Source of the DNA: Anaerovibrio slackiae
GTDB taxonomy: Bacteria; Bacillota; Negativicutes; Selenomonadales; Selenomonadaceae
Assembly (NCBI RefSeq): GCF_009695585.1
Contig: NZ_VUNR01000009.1
Coordinates: 1-64,000, forward strand
DNA length: 64,000 bases
Direction of reading: 5' to 3'
The translations under genes and the position numbers were made by a program. Under the pieces are notes generated by a model. That model saw nothing but the letters and a program-made list of their open reading frames with translations. It had not been told where the DNA came from and made no database searches. Positions 48,908 to 57,249 of this stretch are shown here, one piece after another; the stretch's first letter is position 1; every line of letters starts with the position of its first letter.

Positions 48908-49969
48908 TTATTCTTTTGGCGCCTGACAGCTCTTTCTTTCTACCAGGTAGTGAGGCACGATAATCTTGGTGGCGGTCATATATGGATGCTCAATCAGGTT
49001 GATGAGCTGGCTGGCCGCCTCCACCCCCAGCTGGCGGGAGTTGATGTCGATGGTGGTCAGGGGCGGATTGGCCAGCTTTACCATGATGGAGTTGTTGAAG
49101 GTGATGATGGACAGGTCCTCCGGCAGCTTCAGCCCCATTTCATGGCACAGCTGCAGCGTTGCCATAGCTACTGTATCGTCCACAATGATCAGAGCTGTAG
49201 GGCGATTGCTGCCCATCAAAAGCTTTGCCAGGGCCGAGGTTTCATCCAGGGGCATGGAGATGCCGTACAGCATGTATTCCTCAGGCACATCCAGCCCGTT
49301 CTGCATCATGGACAAGCGGAAGCCTGCGTGGCGCTCGTAGGCGAATATCTGGGAGATGTTGTCGCAGACGAAGGCAATGCGCTTGTGCCCCAGGGAAATC
49401 AGGTAGTTGGCGGCCTCCTGGCCTGCCACCAGATTGTCGTTATCTACATATATGGTGTCATTGACATAGGCGCTGGCCTTGCCGATGACCACGAAGGGGA
49501 TTTCCTTTTCGTGCATGTAGGAAATCAGCGGGTCCTCCAGGGCGGAGTAGAGGAAGACGAAGCCCTGCACCCGCTGCCGGGAGGTCAGCTTCTTCACATA
49601 TTCCAGCATCTGCTCGTAGGTTTCCCCGGAAACCACGATGGTGGAGTAGTTCTGCTCCATGGCCTCCTGGCTGATGCCACGGATGGAACGGGTGACGAAG
49701 GGGTTGTCGTAGCCCTTCTGTGCCTGGGGGCGCATGATGATGCCGATTGTCTGGGGCTTGCCGGAGCTGTTCCTGCTGCCGGAAGGACCTGTTTCCGTGT
49801 CTGCTGCACCCGAGCCGGAGGAGGTGACCTGATAGCCCAGCTGGGCGATTGCCTGCCATACCTTCTCCCTGGTTTCTGCGCTGATGGCGGGATTGTTGTT
49901 GCAGGTTCTGGATACCGTTGCAGGGGAAACTCCTGCCAGAGCCGCTACGTCGCGGATTGTTACTGCCAT
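48908..49969 (-). CDS. LacI-family regulator of the starch/maltodextrin genes
   Basis: A 353-residue DNA-binding repressor. The start is at 49969 with AAAGGAG upstream on the minus strand; the longer reading from 49996 is rejected. The LacI headpiece is textbook: VTIRDVAALAGVSPATVSRT (helix-turn-helix) and the hinge region. An unusual Gly/Ser/Asn-rich insertion (SGSGAADTETGPSGS) follows at residues 52-70 before the periplasmic-binding-protein-like core (TIGIIMRPQ onwards). It is transcribed away from the PTS gene, and malQ, porin and amylase follow on that side, so it is most likely a MalR-like maltodextrin sensor. The effector is inferred, not shown. Confidence 0.88.
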   Translation of the reverse strand: MAVTIRDVAALAGVSPATVSRTCNNNPAISAETREKVWQAIAQLGYQVTSSGSGAADTETGPSGSRNSSGKPQTIGIIMRPQAQKGYDNPFVTRSIRGISQEAMEQNYSTIVVSGETYEQMLEYVKKLTSRQRVQGFVFLYSALEDPLISYMHEKEIPFVVIGKASAYVNDTIYVDNDNLVAGQEAANYLISLGHKRIAFVCDNISQIFAYERHAGFRLSMMQNGLDVPEEYMLYGISMPLDETSALAKLLMGSNRPTALIIVDDTVAMATLQLCHEMGLKLPEDLSIITFNNSIMVKLANPPLTTIDINSRQLGVEAASQLINLIEHPYMTATKIIVPHYLVERKSCQAPKE

Positions 49970-50143
49970 AAATAGGCTCCTTTCACATGTGTACATCTAT
50001 AATATTGCGTAGCTTTCACTTTGATTGGCAGCAGGTAGCTATGCTGCAGCCATTATATGGAGGGAAAATGAAACTTTGTCCAATTTCTTTCATATACAAT
50101 GTATCACATTTCAAAAAAAATTTCAAGTTTCATGAAAAAAGTG

Positions 50144-50222
50144 TTGCATTATTTGCAGAAATGTGGTTTAATATAGCTACAGGGTTTCAGAAACAAGAAA
50201 CACTTCGTGGAGGAAGCGTTTC
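50144..50222 (+). promoter_or_regulatory. promoter and operator-like palindromes of the PTS gene
   Basis: The 296-base divergent region holds TTGCAT (50144-50149), a 17-base spacer and TTTAAT (50167-50172). Downstream lie the palindromes GTTTCAGAAAC (50184-50194) and GAAACACTTC/GAAGCGTTTC (50197-50222). The GGAAGCGTTTCA part is close to a catabolite-response (cre) site. They are candidate sites for the divergent LacI-type repressor or CcpA. Confidence 0.6.
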
Positions 50223-50265
50223 AAAGACGCTGAAATTTCCCTAGTAAAGAGAAGGAGTAGATATT

Positions 50266-52482
50266 ATGGCAAAGTCGATTTTGACGGCGGTATATTCACC
50301 GCTGAACGGCAAAGTGGTTCCATTGGCAGATGTGCCGGATCCAGTCTTTTCCGGCAAAATCCTCGGTGATGGCGTAGCCATCATCCCAAGCGATGGCCGC
50401 ATTTGCAGCCCTGTAGATGGTACCTTGACCACTATTGCAGAGTCCGGTCACGCATTTGGCTTCCAGACAGAGGACGGGATTGAGCTTCTCGTGCATGTAG
50501 GCCTGGAAACAGTAAGCCTTAAAGGTGTTCCTTTTACTATAGAAGTAGAAGCAGGCACCAAGGTAAAGGCTGGTGACCCAATAGCCCGTGTTGACCTTGA
50601 TTACCTCAAGGAGCACAATATTGAGTCCGTAACACCTGTTATTTTCTGCGGTGGCCCAGAGGGCAATCTGAAAAACATTGCAATTGGTGAGACTGTTGCA
50701 CCAGGCAAGAAGCCTGTTTATCAGATTGAGTGCCAGGCAGAGGGTGCTCCGGAGCCTGCCAAGGCAGCAGCTCCGAAGAAGGCTGAAGCAAAGCCTCAGC
50801 CGGTGGCTAAGAAAGAGGAGAAAAAGGAGAATAAGGAATCAATGATTAACTTTGATTTGCTGCAGAATCTTGGTAAAGTTCTGCTGACAGTAGTAGCGGT
50901 AATGCCTGCCGCAGGTCTGGCATTATCCATCGGTAAGGTGTTCCAGCTGTGGTGCGGTGATATCAGCGCCATGATGACTCTGGGACAGGTTCTTGAGAAT
51001 ATGGGTTGGGCAATCATTGCTAACCTTCATATTTTGTTCGCTATCGCAATCGGTGGTTCCTGGGCAAAGGAGCGTGCCGGCGGTGCATTCGCAGCTATTA
51101 TCGCATTCTGCCTGATTACCCGTATTACCGGTTCCATCTTCGGTGTTTCCGGTGACATGCTGGGCAACCCTGATGCAGTTGTTTATTCCCTGTTTGGCCA
51201 GGAGCTCCTGGTAAAGGATTACTTCGTTAGCACTTTGGGTGCACCTTCCTTGAACATGGGTGTATTCGTAGGTATTATCTCCGGTTTCGTAGGCGCAACT
51301 GCTTACAACAAGTATTACAACTTCCGTAATCTTCCTGATGTACTGGCATTCTTCAATGGTAAGCGTTTTGTTCCGATGGTAGTTATTGCATACTCTGCAA
51401 TCATCTCCATCATCATGGCTCTGGTATGGCCTGCTATTCAGGGCGGTATCAACAGCTTCGGTATCTGGATTGCAAACTCCTCCGATACTGCACCGCTGCT
51501 GGCACCATTCATCTATGGTACTCTGGAGCGTCTCCTGCTTCCATTCGGTCTCCATCACATGATTACTATCCCTGTAAACTACACCGCTCTCGGCGGTACC
51601 TATGTAGTACAGACCGGTCTCGGTGCCGGTACTACCGTATATGGCCAGGATCCGCTGTGGCTGGCTTGGATTAACGACCTGATTAACTTCCTCAAGGCTG
51701 GCGATACTGCTTCTTATGAGCAGCTGCTGGCAACTGTAACCCCTGCCCGTTTCAAGGTTGGCCAGATGATTGGTGCATCCGGTCTGCTGATTGGTTTCGC
51801 ATTTGGTATGTATCGTCGTGTAGATGCTGACAAGCGTCACCTCTACAAGTCCATGTTCATCTCTACTGCACTGGCAGTATTCCTGACCGGTGTTACCGAG
51901 CCTATCGAGTTCATGTTCATGTTCTGTGCAGTTCCTCTGTATATCTTCTACGCTATTCTGCAGGGCTGTGCCTTCGCAATGGCTGGCGTGATTGACCTCC
52001 GTCTCCATTCCTTTGGTAACCTGGAGTTCGTATCCCGTCTTCCTATGGTAAGCAATGCCGGCCTGATGGGCGATGTTGTAAACTTCGTAATCACTGTTAT
52101 CGTGTTCTTCATCATTGGTGCTGCTGTTTCCTACTATGCAATCGGCAAGTTCCAGTTCGCTACCCCGGGCCGTCTTGGCAACTACTCTGACTCCGAGTCT
52201 GATGAGGCTGCTGAGAAGGGTTCCTCCAAGAAGTCCTCTGGTGCTGACGATGGCCAGGCTGAGCGTATCATCGCTCTGCTGGGCGGTCGCGAGAACATTG
52301 AGCTGGTTGACTCCTGCTTCACTCGTCTCCGTGTAACCGTAAAGGACAGCTCCAAGGTTGCTGACCTGGCAGCTTGGAAGGCTGAGGGTGCTCAGAGCCT
52401 GTTCGTAAAGGGCAATGGTATTCAGGCTGTATATGGTCCTAAGGCTGATGTACTGAAGTCTGATATCAATGACATTCTTTAA
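50266..52482 (+). CDS. PTS sugar transporter, IIA-IIC-IIB fusion (glucose/maltose family)
   Basis: A 738-residue phosphotransferase permease. Residues 1-150 form the IIA(Glc) domain, with the phospho-His in LLVHVGLETVSL. A Lys/Ala/Pro-rich linker follows. Residues 195-630 are the IIC membrane domain (LGKVLLTVVAVMPAAGLALS; LLLPFGLHHMITIPVNYT; GVTEPIEFMFMF). The C-terminal IIB domain carries the phospho-Cys in LVDSCFTRLRVTV. A IIA-IIC-IIB order is less common than IIC-IIB-IIA. Context with malQ and a secreted amylase suggests maltose or short maltodextrins; glucose or GlcNAc cannot be excluded. Codon bias indicates high expression. Confidence 0.92.
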   Translation: MAKSILTAVYSPLNGKVVPLADVPDPVFSGKILGDGVAIIPSDGRICSPVDGTLTTIAESGHAFGFQTEDGIELLVHVGLETVSLKGVPFTIEVEAGTKVKAGDPIARVDLDYLKEHNIESVTPVIFCGGPEGNLKNIAIGETVAPGKKPVYQIECQAEGAPEPAKAAAPKKAEAKPQPVAKKEEKKENKESMINFDLLQNLGKVLLTVVAVMPAAGLALSIGKVFQLWCGDISAMMTLGQVLENMGWAIIANLHILFAIAIGGSWAKERAGGAFAAIIAFCLITRITGSIFGVSGDMLGNPDAVVYSLFGQELLVKDYFVSTLGAPSLNMGVFVGIISGFVGATAYNKYYNFRNLPDVLAFFNGKRFVPMVVIAYSAIISIIMALVWPAIQGGINSFGIWIANSSDTAPLLAPFIYGTLERLLLPFGLHHMITIPVNYTALGGTYVVQTGLGAGTTVYGQDPLWLAWINDLINFLKAGDTASYEQLLATVTPARFKVGQMIGASGLLIGFAFGMYRRVDADKRHLYKSMFISTALAVFLTGVTEPIEFMFMFCAVPLYIFYAILQGCAFAMAGVIDLRLHSFGNLEFVSRLPMVSNAGLMGDVVNFVITVIVFFIIGAAVSYYAIGKFQFATPGRLGNYSDSESDEAAEKGSSKKSSGADDGQAERIIALLGGRENIELVDSCFTRLRVTVKDSSKVADLAAWKAEGAQSLFVKGNGIQAVYGPKADVLKSDINDIL

Positions 52483-52543
52483 TAAAGATAGAGACATTCT
52501 GTAACAAGTAGTATTAATAGTAATTTCGTTAGGATTGGGTAAT

Positions 52544-52687
52544 AGCGGTCCGACGATGCCATGCCAGGCACGCTCGCGCTATTATCCACGCCTAGCGGTA
52601 CTAAGCTCTCGCTGCGCCTAACGGCTTGCGAGTCGCTAAGTACCGAGGCGCGTCTCAATGCCTGGTCATGGCAACCGCCGGACCGCT
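52544..52687 (+). repeat. large hairpin repeat element, copy B (144 bp)
   Basis: AGCGGTCCGACGA at the left faces GCCGGACCGCT at the right; inside, TGCCATG, CCAGGCA and GGTACTAAGC each meet their complements, with a G/C-rich terminal loop. As in copy A, only the left arm has an unpaired CGCTCGCGCTATTATC insert. The outer TGTTCAGAC of copies A and C is not present. The 312-base gap 52483-52794 holds this element and little else. Confidence 0.75.
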
Positions 52688-52794
52688 TTGCGTCAGTGCC
52701 TATCAAAACATATATTATACATGTAACAGATTACAACGTATCTGTGACTAAGTTATGACTGTTATATAGTATCAGTTTGGAGGTTTGCAATATC

Positions 52795-53646
52795 ATGAGG
52801 CTTTTGAGTATTAACACCCATAGCATTATTGAGAAAAATTATGATGAAAAGACAAAGAACTTCCTTGAGCATATTGCCAAGCTCCAGCCTGATATTATCG
52901 CTATGCAGGAAGTCAATCAGACTGCTGATTTTCCTGAGGCTGTGCCTGTGCTGCAAAATGGCAGGTGCAGGAATGGCAAAGAGTCACGGCATCTGAAGGC
53001 TGACAACCATGTAGCCCTTGTGGCCGCTGAGCTGAGGAAGCAGGGTCTGGACTATAACTGGACCTGGCTGCCTATGAAGCTGGGCTACAGCAAGTATGAT
53101 GAAGGGCTGGCTATTCTTAGCAAGAAGCCTATAGCCGAGACCAATGTGGTGCTTTTGAGCAAGGATGCTGACTATAGCAACTGGCGTACCCGCTACGCCC
53201 TGGGTGTGCGTCCTGCCGGTATGGAGGACTGGTTTTATACAGTGCATCTTGGCTGGTGGACTGACGAGGTAGAGCCTTTTGAAGGGCAGTGGCAGAAGCT
53301 TCAGAATGAGGTTATTGCCCACAAGCATGAGGGCAGGATATTCCTTATGGGTGACTTCAACAGCCCGGCGGAGGTTCGCGGCGAGGGGTATGACCTGATT
53401 GCCGGCAGCGGCTGGCATGATACATACCTGCTGGCTAAAGATAAGGACTCTGGCGTTACTGTCCAGGGTGTTATAGATGGATGGAGAGATAAGCTGTCCG
53501 AGGCGGACATGCTGAATGGAATGCGCATTGATCACATCTGGTGCAATGAGCAGGCAGACGTAGAAAAGAGCAGAGTCTGCTTCAACGGAAATAACGAGCC
53601 TGTGATTTCGGATCACTATGGCGTGGTAATTGATTTGGAGGACTGA
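52795..53646 (+). CDS. endonuclease/exonuclease/phosphatase family hydrolase
   Basis: A 283-residue DNase I-fold metal-dependent phosphoesterase. Start ATG 52795 after GGAGG at 52779-52783. The family motifs are present: INTHS near the start, DIIAMQEVNQT with the metal-binding Glu, LMGDFNSP (Asp/Asn pair) and the C-terminal ISDHYGVV with the catalytic Asp-His. Members cleave DNA, inositol phosphates, sphingolipids or nucleotides; the substrate is not evident. The gene lies five bases before malQ, so it is co-transcribed with sugar genes. Without a signal peptide it acts inside the cell, perhaps on a sugar phosphate. Confidence 0.85.
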   Translation: MRLLSINTHSIIEKNYDEKTKNFLEHIAKLQPDIIAMQEVNQTADFPEAVPVLQNGRCRNGKESRHLKADNHVALVAAELRKQGLDYNWTWLPMKLGYSKYDEGLAILSKKPIAETNVVLLSKDADYSNWRTRYALGVRPAGMEDWFYTVHLGWWTDEVEPFEGQWQKLQNEVIAHKHEGRIFLMGDFNSPAEVRGEGYDLIAGSGWHDTYLLAKDKDSGVTVQGVIDGWRDKLSEADMLNGMRIDHIWCNEQADVEKSRVCFNGNNEPVISDHYGVVIDLED

Positions 53647-53651
53647 AAACG

Positions 53652-55145
53652 ATGAAACGTAGTGCAGGAATTTTAATGCCTGTCAGCAGCTTGCCATCCA
53701 AGTACGGCATCGGCTGCTTTGATGAAACCGCTTACAGATTTATTGATTGGCTGAAGGAAGCCGGTCAGACTTATTGGCAGATTTTGCCGCTGGTGCCTAC
53801 CAGCTATGGCGATTCACCGTATCAGTCTTTTTCTACCTTTGCAGGCAATCCATACTTCATCAGCCTGGACTGGCTTACCAGTGAGGGGCTGCTGACCGCA
53901 GAGGAGACTGCTGCTGTTGATTTTGGCAGCAAGGATGATGATATTGACTATGCAAAGCTGTACGAGGGACGCTATCCGCTGCTCCGCAAGGCTTATGAGC
54001 GTAGCCATATCAACGATAATGGCGATTTTCATCGTTTTGTCAATGAGAATTCCTGGTGGCTGGAAGACTATGCCCTGTTCATGGCATTGAAGGATTTCTT
54101 CGGCGGCAAGTGCTGGAACGAGTGGCCTGAGGATATCAAGCTCCGTTACGGCTATGCCATTGAGCATTACAGAAACAAGCTTTACTTTGATATTGAGTTC
54201 CAGAAGTTCCTGCAGTACAAGTTTGACTGCCAGTGGAAGGACTTGAAATACTATGCCAACAGCCAGGGCATTCAGATTGTAGGCGATATTCCGATTTATG
54301 TTGCCATGGACAGTGCTGATGTGTGGTCACATCCTGAGCTGTTCCAGCTGGATGACAAGAGCAATCCTGTTGCTGTGGCAGGCTGTCCGCCGGATGGCTT
54401 CTCCGCTACCGGCCAGCTGTGGGGCAATCCGCTTTATCGCTGGGATTACCATCGCGAGACCGGCTTTGACTGGTGGATGAGCCGCGTATGGTATGCCTTC
54501 AACATGTATGATGTTCTGCGTATCGACCACTTCCGTGGTTTTGATGAATATTACAGCATTCCGTATGGTGCCAAGGATGCAACCAACGGACATTGGGAAA
54601 AGGGCCCGGGCATGGATTTGTTCAATACAATGAAGTGGCGCCTGGGTGACAGAAGGGTAATCGCCGAGGATTTGGGCTTTATGACCGATACCGTGCGTCA
54701 GCTGGTAAAGGACAGCGGCTTCCCAGGCATGAAGGTGCTGGAGTTTGCTTTTGACTCCCGCGACACCGGTGCAGCAAGTGATTATCTGCCGCATAACTAC
54801 ATTGAGAACTGCGTAGTCTACACCGGTACTCACGACAACGAAACCCTCCAGGGCTGGTTCAAGAGTATCAACAAGCAGGAAATGCAGATGGTGAGGGACT
54901 ATCTGTGTGATGCTAAGACTCCTATTAAGGATTTACATAAACCGATGATTGCGGCTGCAATGCGCAGCAATGCAGCTACCTGCATCATTCCGATGCAGGA
55001 CTACCTGGGATTGGATAATTCCGCCAGAACCAACCAGCCTTCTACTGTAGGCCAGAATTGGAGATGGCGCGTGTCCGGCAAGGCTCTCACCAGCAAGCTG
55101 GCACAGGAAATCCGCCACACTGCCGAGACCTTCGGCAGGCTGTAA
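53652..55145 (+). CDS. malQ: 4-alpha-glucanotransferase (amylomaltase)
   Basis: A 497-residue GH77 enzyme that transfers maltodextrin chains and releases glucose in the cytoplasm. Recognisable parts: RSAGILMPVSSLPSKYGIG at the start, QILPLVPTSYGDSPYQSFST, GDIPIYVAMDSADVW, VLRIDHFRGFDEYYSIP (Asp nucleophile), IAEDLGFMT (acid/base Glu), and GTHDNETLQGW. The length is normal. It follows the phosphoesterase gene by five bases and completes maltodextrin use after PTS or other uptake. Confidence 0.96.
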   Translation: MKRSAGILMPVSSLPSKYGIGCFDETAYRFIDWLKEAGQTYWQILPLVPTSYGDSPYQSFSTFAGNPYFISLDWLTSEGLLTAEETAAVDFGSKDDDIDYAKLYEGRYPLLRKAYERSHINDNGDFHRFVNENSWWLEDYALFMALKDFFGGKCWNEWPEDIKLRYGYAIEHYRNKLYFDIEFQKFLQYKFDCQWKDLKYYANSQGIQIVGDIPIYVAMDSADVWSHPELFQLDDKSNPVAVAGCPPDGFSATGQLWGNPLYRWDYHRETGFDWWMSRVWYAFNMYDVLRIDHFRGFDEYYSIPYGAKDATNGHWEKGPGMDLFNTMKWRLGDRRVIAEDLGFMTDTVRQLVKDSGFPGMKVLEFAFDSRDTGAASDYLPHNYIENCVVYTGTHDNETLQGWFKSINKQEMQMVRDYLCDAKTPIKDLHKPMIAAAMRSNAATCIIPMQDYLGLDNSARTNQPSTVGQNWRWRVSGKALTSKLAQEIRHTAETFGRL

Positions 55146-55248
55146 TCCCACTTAAATTTGCCCCTTTATTTTCAATATATATGACACCTTGCAGGTGCCT
55201 GCTTACATTAACACCCCGTATCCGGGTGTCTGCAAAAAAGAAAAGCCG

Positions 55249-55298
55249 AAAAGCCGTCTCCGTGTGTGTGAACGGGGGCGGCGGGGGGGCTTTTTCAA
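55249..55298 (+). terminator. terminator after malQ
   Basis: AAAAGCCGTCTCCGT pairs with ACGGGGGCGGC and GGGGGGGCTTTTT through G-U and a small bulge, ending in a T run. A smaller hairpin, ACACCC/GGGTGT, lies at 55211-55229. The 347-base gap 55146-55492 also carries the leader of the porin gene; nothing else is recognised. Confidence 0.6.
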
Positions 55299-55492
55299 AC
55301 CAAATTTGGCGCACTCAGGCATTTTCTGCCTGTGAATGTCCGGAAAAGCGTGTGTCTCTGGCTATGCTTGATGGGAACAAGGAAGCATTAGGCGACGATG
55401 TGGACGAGTTCTTTTCCGGTCATTATAGATGAAGCCCTTGCTTTGCGTGGCAGGGGAAGAAAACGTATCTGTTTTATTAGGAGGAGAATTTG

Positions 55493-56869
55493 ATGAACAA
55501 GAAGATTTTGAGCGCAGCCGTTGCCATGGCTTTGGCAGCAGGCATCAGCGGCACTGCTATGGCAGCAGAAGGCAGCTTGGCAGACGTACCAAAGGATCAC
55601 TGGTCCTATCAGGCTGTAGACCAGCTGGTAAAGGACGGTATCATCGAGGGCATGCCTGATGGTACTTATGCTGGTGACCGCGCCATCAGCCGTTACGAGA
55701 TGGCTGTTATCGTAGCCCGTGCTACCGATAAGATGGAAGCTGCTAACATTGCAGACCGCGCTCTCATTGAGAAGATGCAGGCAGAGTACGGCTCCGAGCT
55801 GAAGACTCTCGCTGCTGATGTGCAGGATCTGAAGAACGAAGTTGGTAAGGTTAAGTTCAATGGTTTCTTCCGTGCCCAGTATGACCATGATGACAAGGAT
55901 GTTAAGGGTGTAGATCGTAGCAACGACCGTTTCTATCTGGATTTGCGCGGTGACTACAAGGTAAACGATACTTGGACTGTAAAGACCCAGATTGAAACCC
56001 ACCATCGTTACAGCGATGACGGTAGCTACAACACTGGCTTCAGCAAGTATTCCCAGAAGACCTGGTCCGGCCATGATGGTAACATCAAGCGTGTATGGGT
56101 AGAAGGTAACTTTGACAACGGCGCATGGGTGAACGTAGGTCGTGCGTGGAGAGGCTTGGGCTTCCAGAACGTACTCCTCGGTACTGAAACCGATGGTGTA
56201 CAGGCAGGTATTCCAATTAAGGGCACCGGCCTGACTGCAAGTGCAATCTATGCTTCTTCCACTGGCACCAGCGATAAGGAATCCATCTACGGTATTGGTA
56301 CCTGGGGTTCCATCGGTCACAGCGTAGACATCAATTTGAACTATGTAAAGAGTGACATGAGCAAGGGTGACAAATATCAGACTGGTGAGATTGCTGGCCT
56401 TGATCCTGTAAATCCGTTTAAGCATAATGCTGCTGGTACTATTTATGAACCAAATTATGTTTACAAGACTGTTGATGTGACTCGTGACAATGCATTTGTT
56501 GTATCTGCTGCTGCTGATGTTGCTAAGAATGTACGTCTCATCGGTGACTATGTTCAGACCAATGCAGATAACAATAACAAGTCCGCTGCAGTTCGTTTGA
56601 ACTACAAGGGCACCAATCTGCAGGATCCAGGTTCCTTCGGCCTGTATGCTCGTTACTTCAAGTATGGCGAGAATGGTACTATCGCCGGTGATGATGAGTG
56701 GGGTTCTACTCCATTCGGCAGCAAGGGCTGGATTGTAGGTTTTAAGTATGTTCCTACCAAGAATGTTGAGTGGGAAACCCTGTTCAGCCAGCAGAAGTGT
56801 GACTATGCTAGCGGTGATAAGGCATTTGACCGTAGCCTGCTCCGCACTCAGGTTGACTTCCACTTCTAA
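55493..56869 (+). CDS. SLH-domain outer-membrane porin (OmpM/Mep45 type)
   Basis: A 458-residue exported protein. Start ATG 55493 with AGGAGG upstream. Signal peptide about 1-24 (AMA then AEG), an S-layer homology domain at about 27-80 (LADVPKDHWSYQAVDQLV, then GDRAISRYEMAVI), a short coiled coil to about 120, and a beta-barrel ending in QVDFHF with terminal Phe. In Negativicutes such proteins bind polyamine-modified peptidoglycan through SLH and tether the outer membrane while acting as porins. Its position between malQ and the amylase suggests that it passes maltodextrins, but OmpM-type porins are usually general. Codon bias is extreme, as expected for a major surface protein. Confidence 0.93.
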   Translation: MNKKILSAAVAMALAAGISGTAMAAEGSLADVPKDHWSYQAVDQLVKDGIIEGMPDGTYAGDRAISRYEMAVIVARATDKMEAANIADRALIEKMQAEYGSELKTLAADVQDLKNEVGKVKFNGFFRAQYDHDDKDVKGVDRSNDRFYLDLRGDYKVNDTWTVKTQIETHHRYSDDGSYNTGFSKYSQKTWSGHDGNIKRVWVEGNFDNGAWVNVGRAWRGLGFQNVLLGTETDGVQAGIPIKGTGLTASAIYASSTGTSDKESIYGIGTWGSIGHSVDINLNYVKSDMSKGDKYQTGEIAGLDPVNPFKHNAAGTIYEPNYVYKTVDVTRDNAFVVSAAADVAKNVRLIGDYVQTNADNNNKSAAVRLNYKGTNLQDPGSFGLYARYFKYGENGTIAGDDEWGSTPFGSKGWIVGFKYVPTKNVEWETLFSQQKCDYASGDKAFDRSLLRTQVDFHF

Positions 56870-56903
56870 TCTAATTAAGAAGTCCATAATATCTATTTAT
56901 ACA

Positions 56904-56949
56904 GGGAACTGTTCGATGCCCCTCAGGGCAAGGGGCAGTTCCCCCTTTT
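56904..56949 (+). terminator. terminator after the SLH porin gene
   Basis: GGGAACTG and TGCCCC pair with GGGGCA and CAGTTCCC, followed by CCTTTTA. Confidence 0.75.
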
Positions 56950-56993
56950 ACTTTTTGCAGATATGGAGTACGAATTTAAGTAATCTGCAGCTA

Positions 56994-57175
56994 CTGTTCA
57001 GACAAAAAGGCAAAGGACATGATATGTGCCCAGCGAAAACCTTTGTTCAGCCTCGTTACTTCATTCATCAGAGTGCGCAGCACGATAGATGAATGTTAGT
57101 AACGTGAGGCTGAATGAGGAGCGAGAGTGTGTTTTTGATGGGCACTATCATGGCCCTGCCTAAAGGTCTGAACAG
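56994..57175 (-). repeat. large hairpin repeat element, copy C (182 bp, inverted)
   Basis: CTGTTCAGAC at 56994-57003 faces GTCTGAACAG at 57166-57175. Inside, CATGATA, GTGCCCA, AAAAAC, TTCAGCCTC, GTTAC and ATTCATC meet their complements on the other arm. The unpaired insert (ACACTCTCGCTCCTC, read on the minus strand) lies on the right arm, so this copy is inverted relative to A and B. On the minus strand GTGCCCATCAAAAAC matches GTACCCATAGAAAAC of copy A. It fills most of the gap between the porin and amylase genes. Confidence 0.82.
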
Positions 57176-57249
57176 AAAGCACAGTGTATGCACTAACAAA
57201 TACTGTGTTTGCACGAACTTTAACGAATAAGAAAGAAGGAGTATCAAAC

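Noticed and set aside
55367-55432. Short frame before the SLH porin gene
   Set aside because: No ribosome site and no recognisable peptide.
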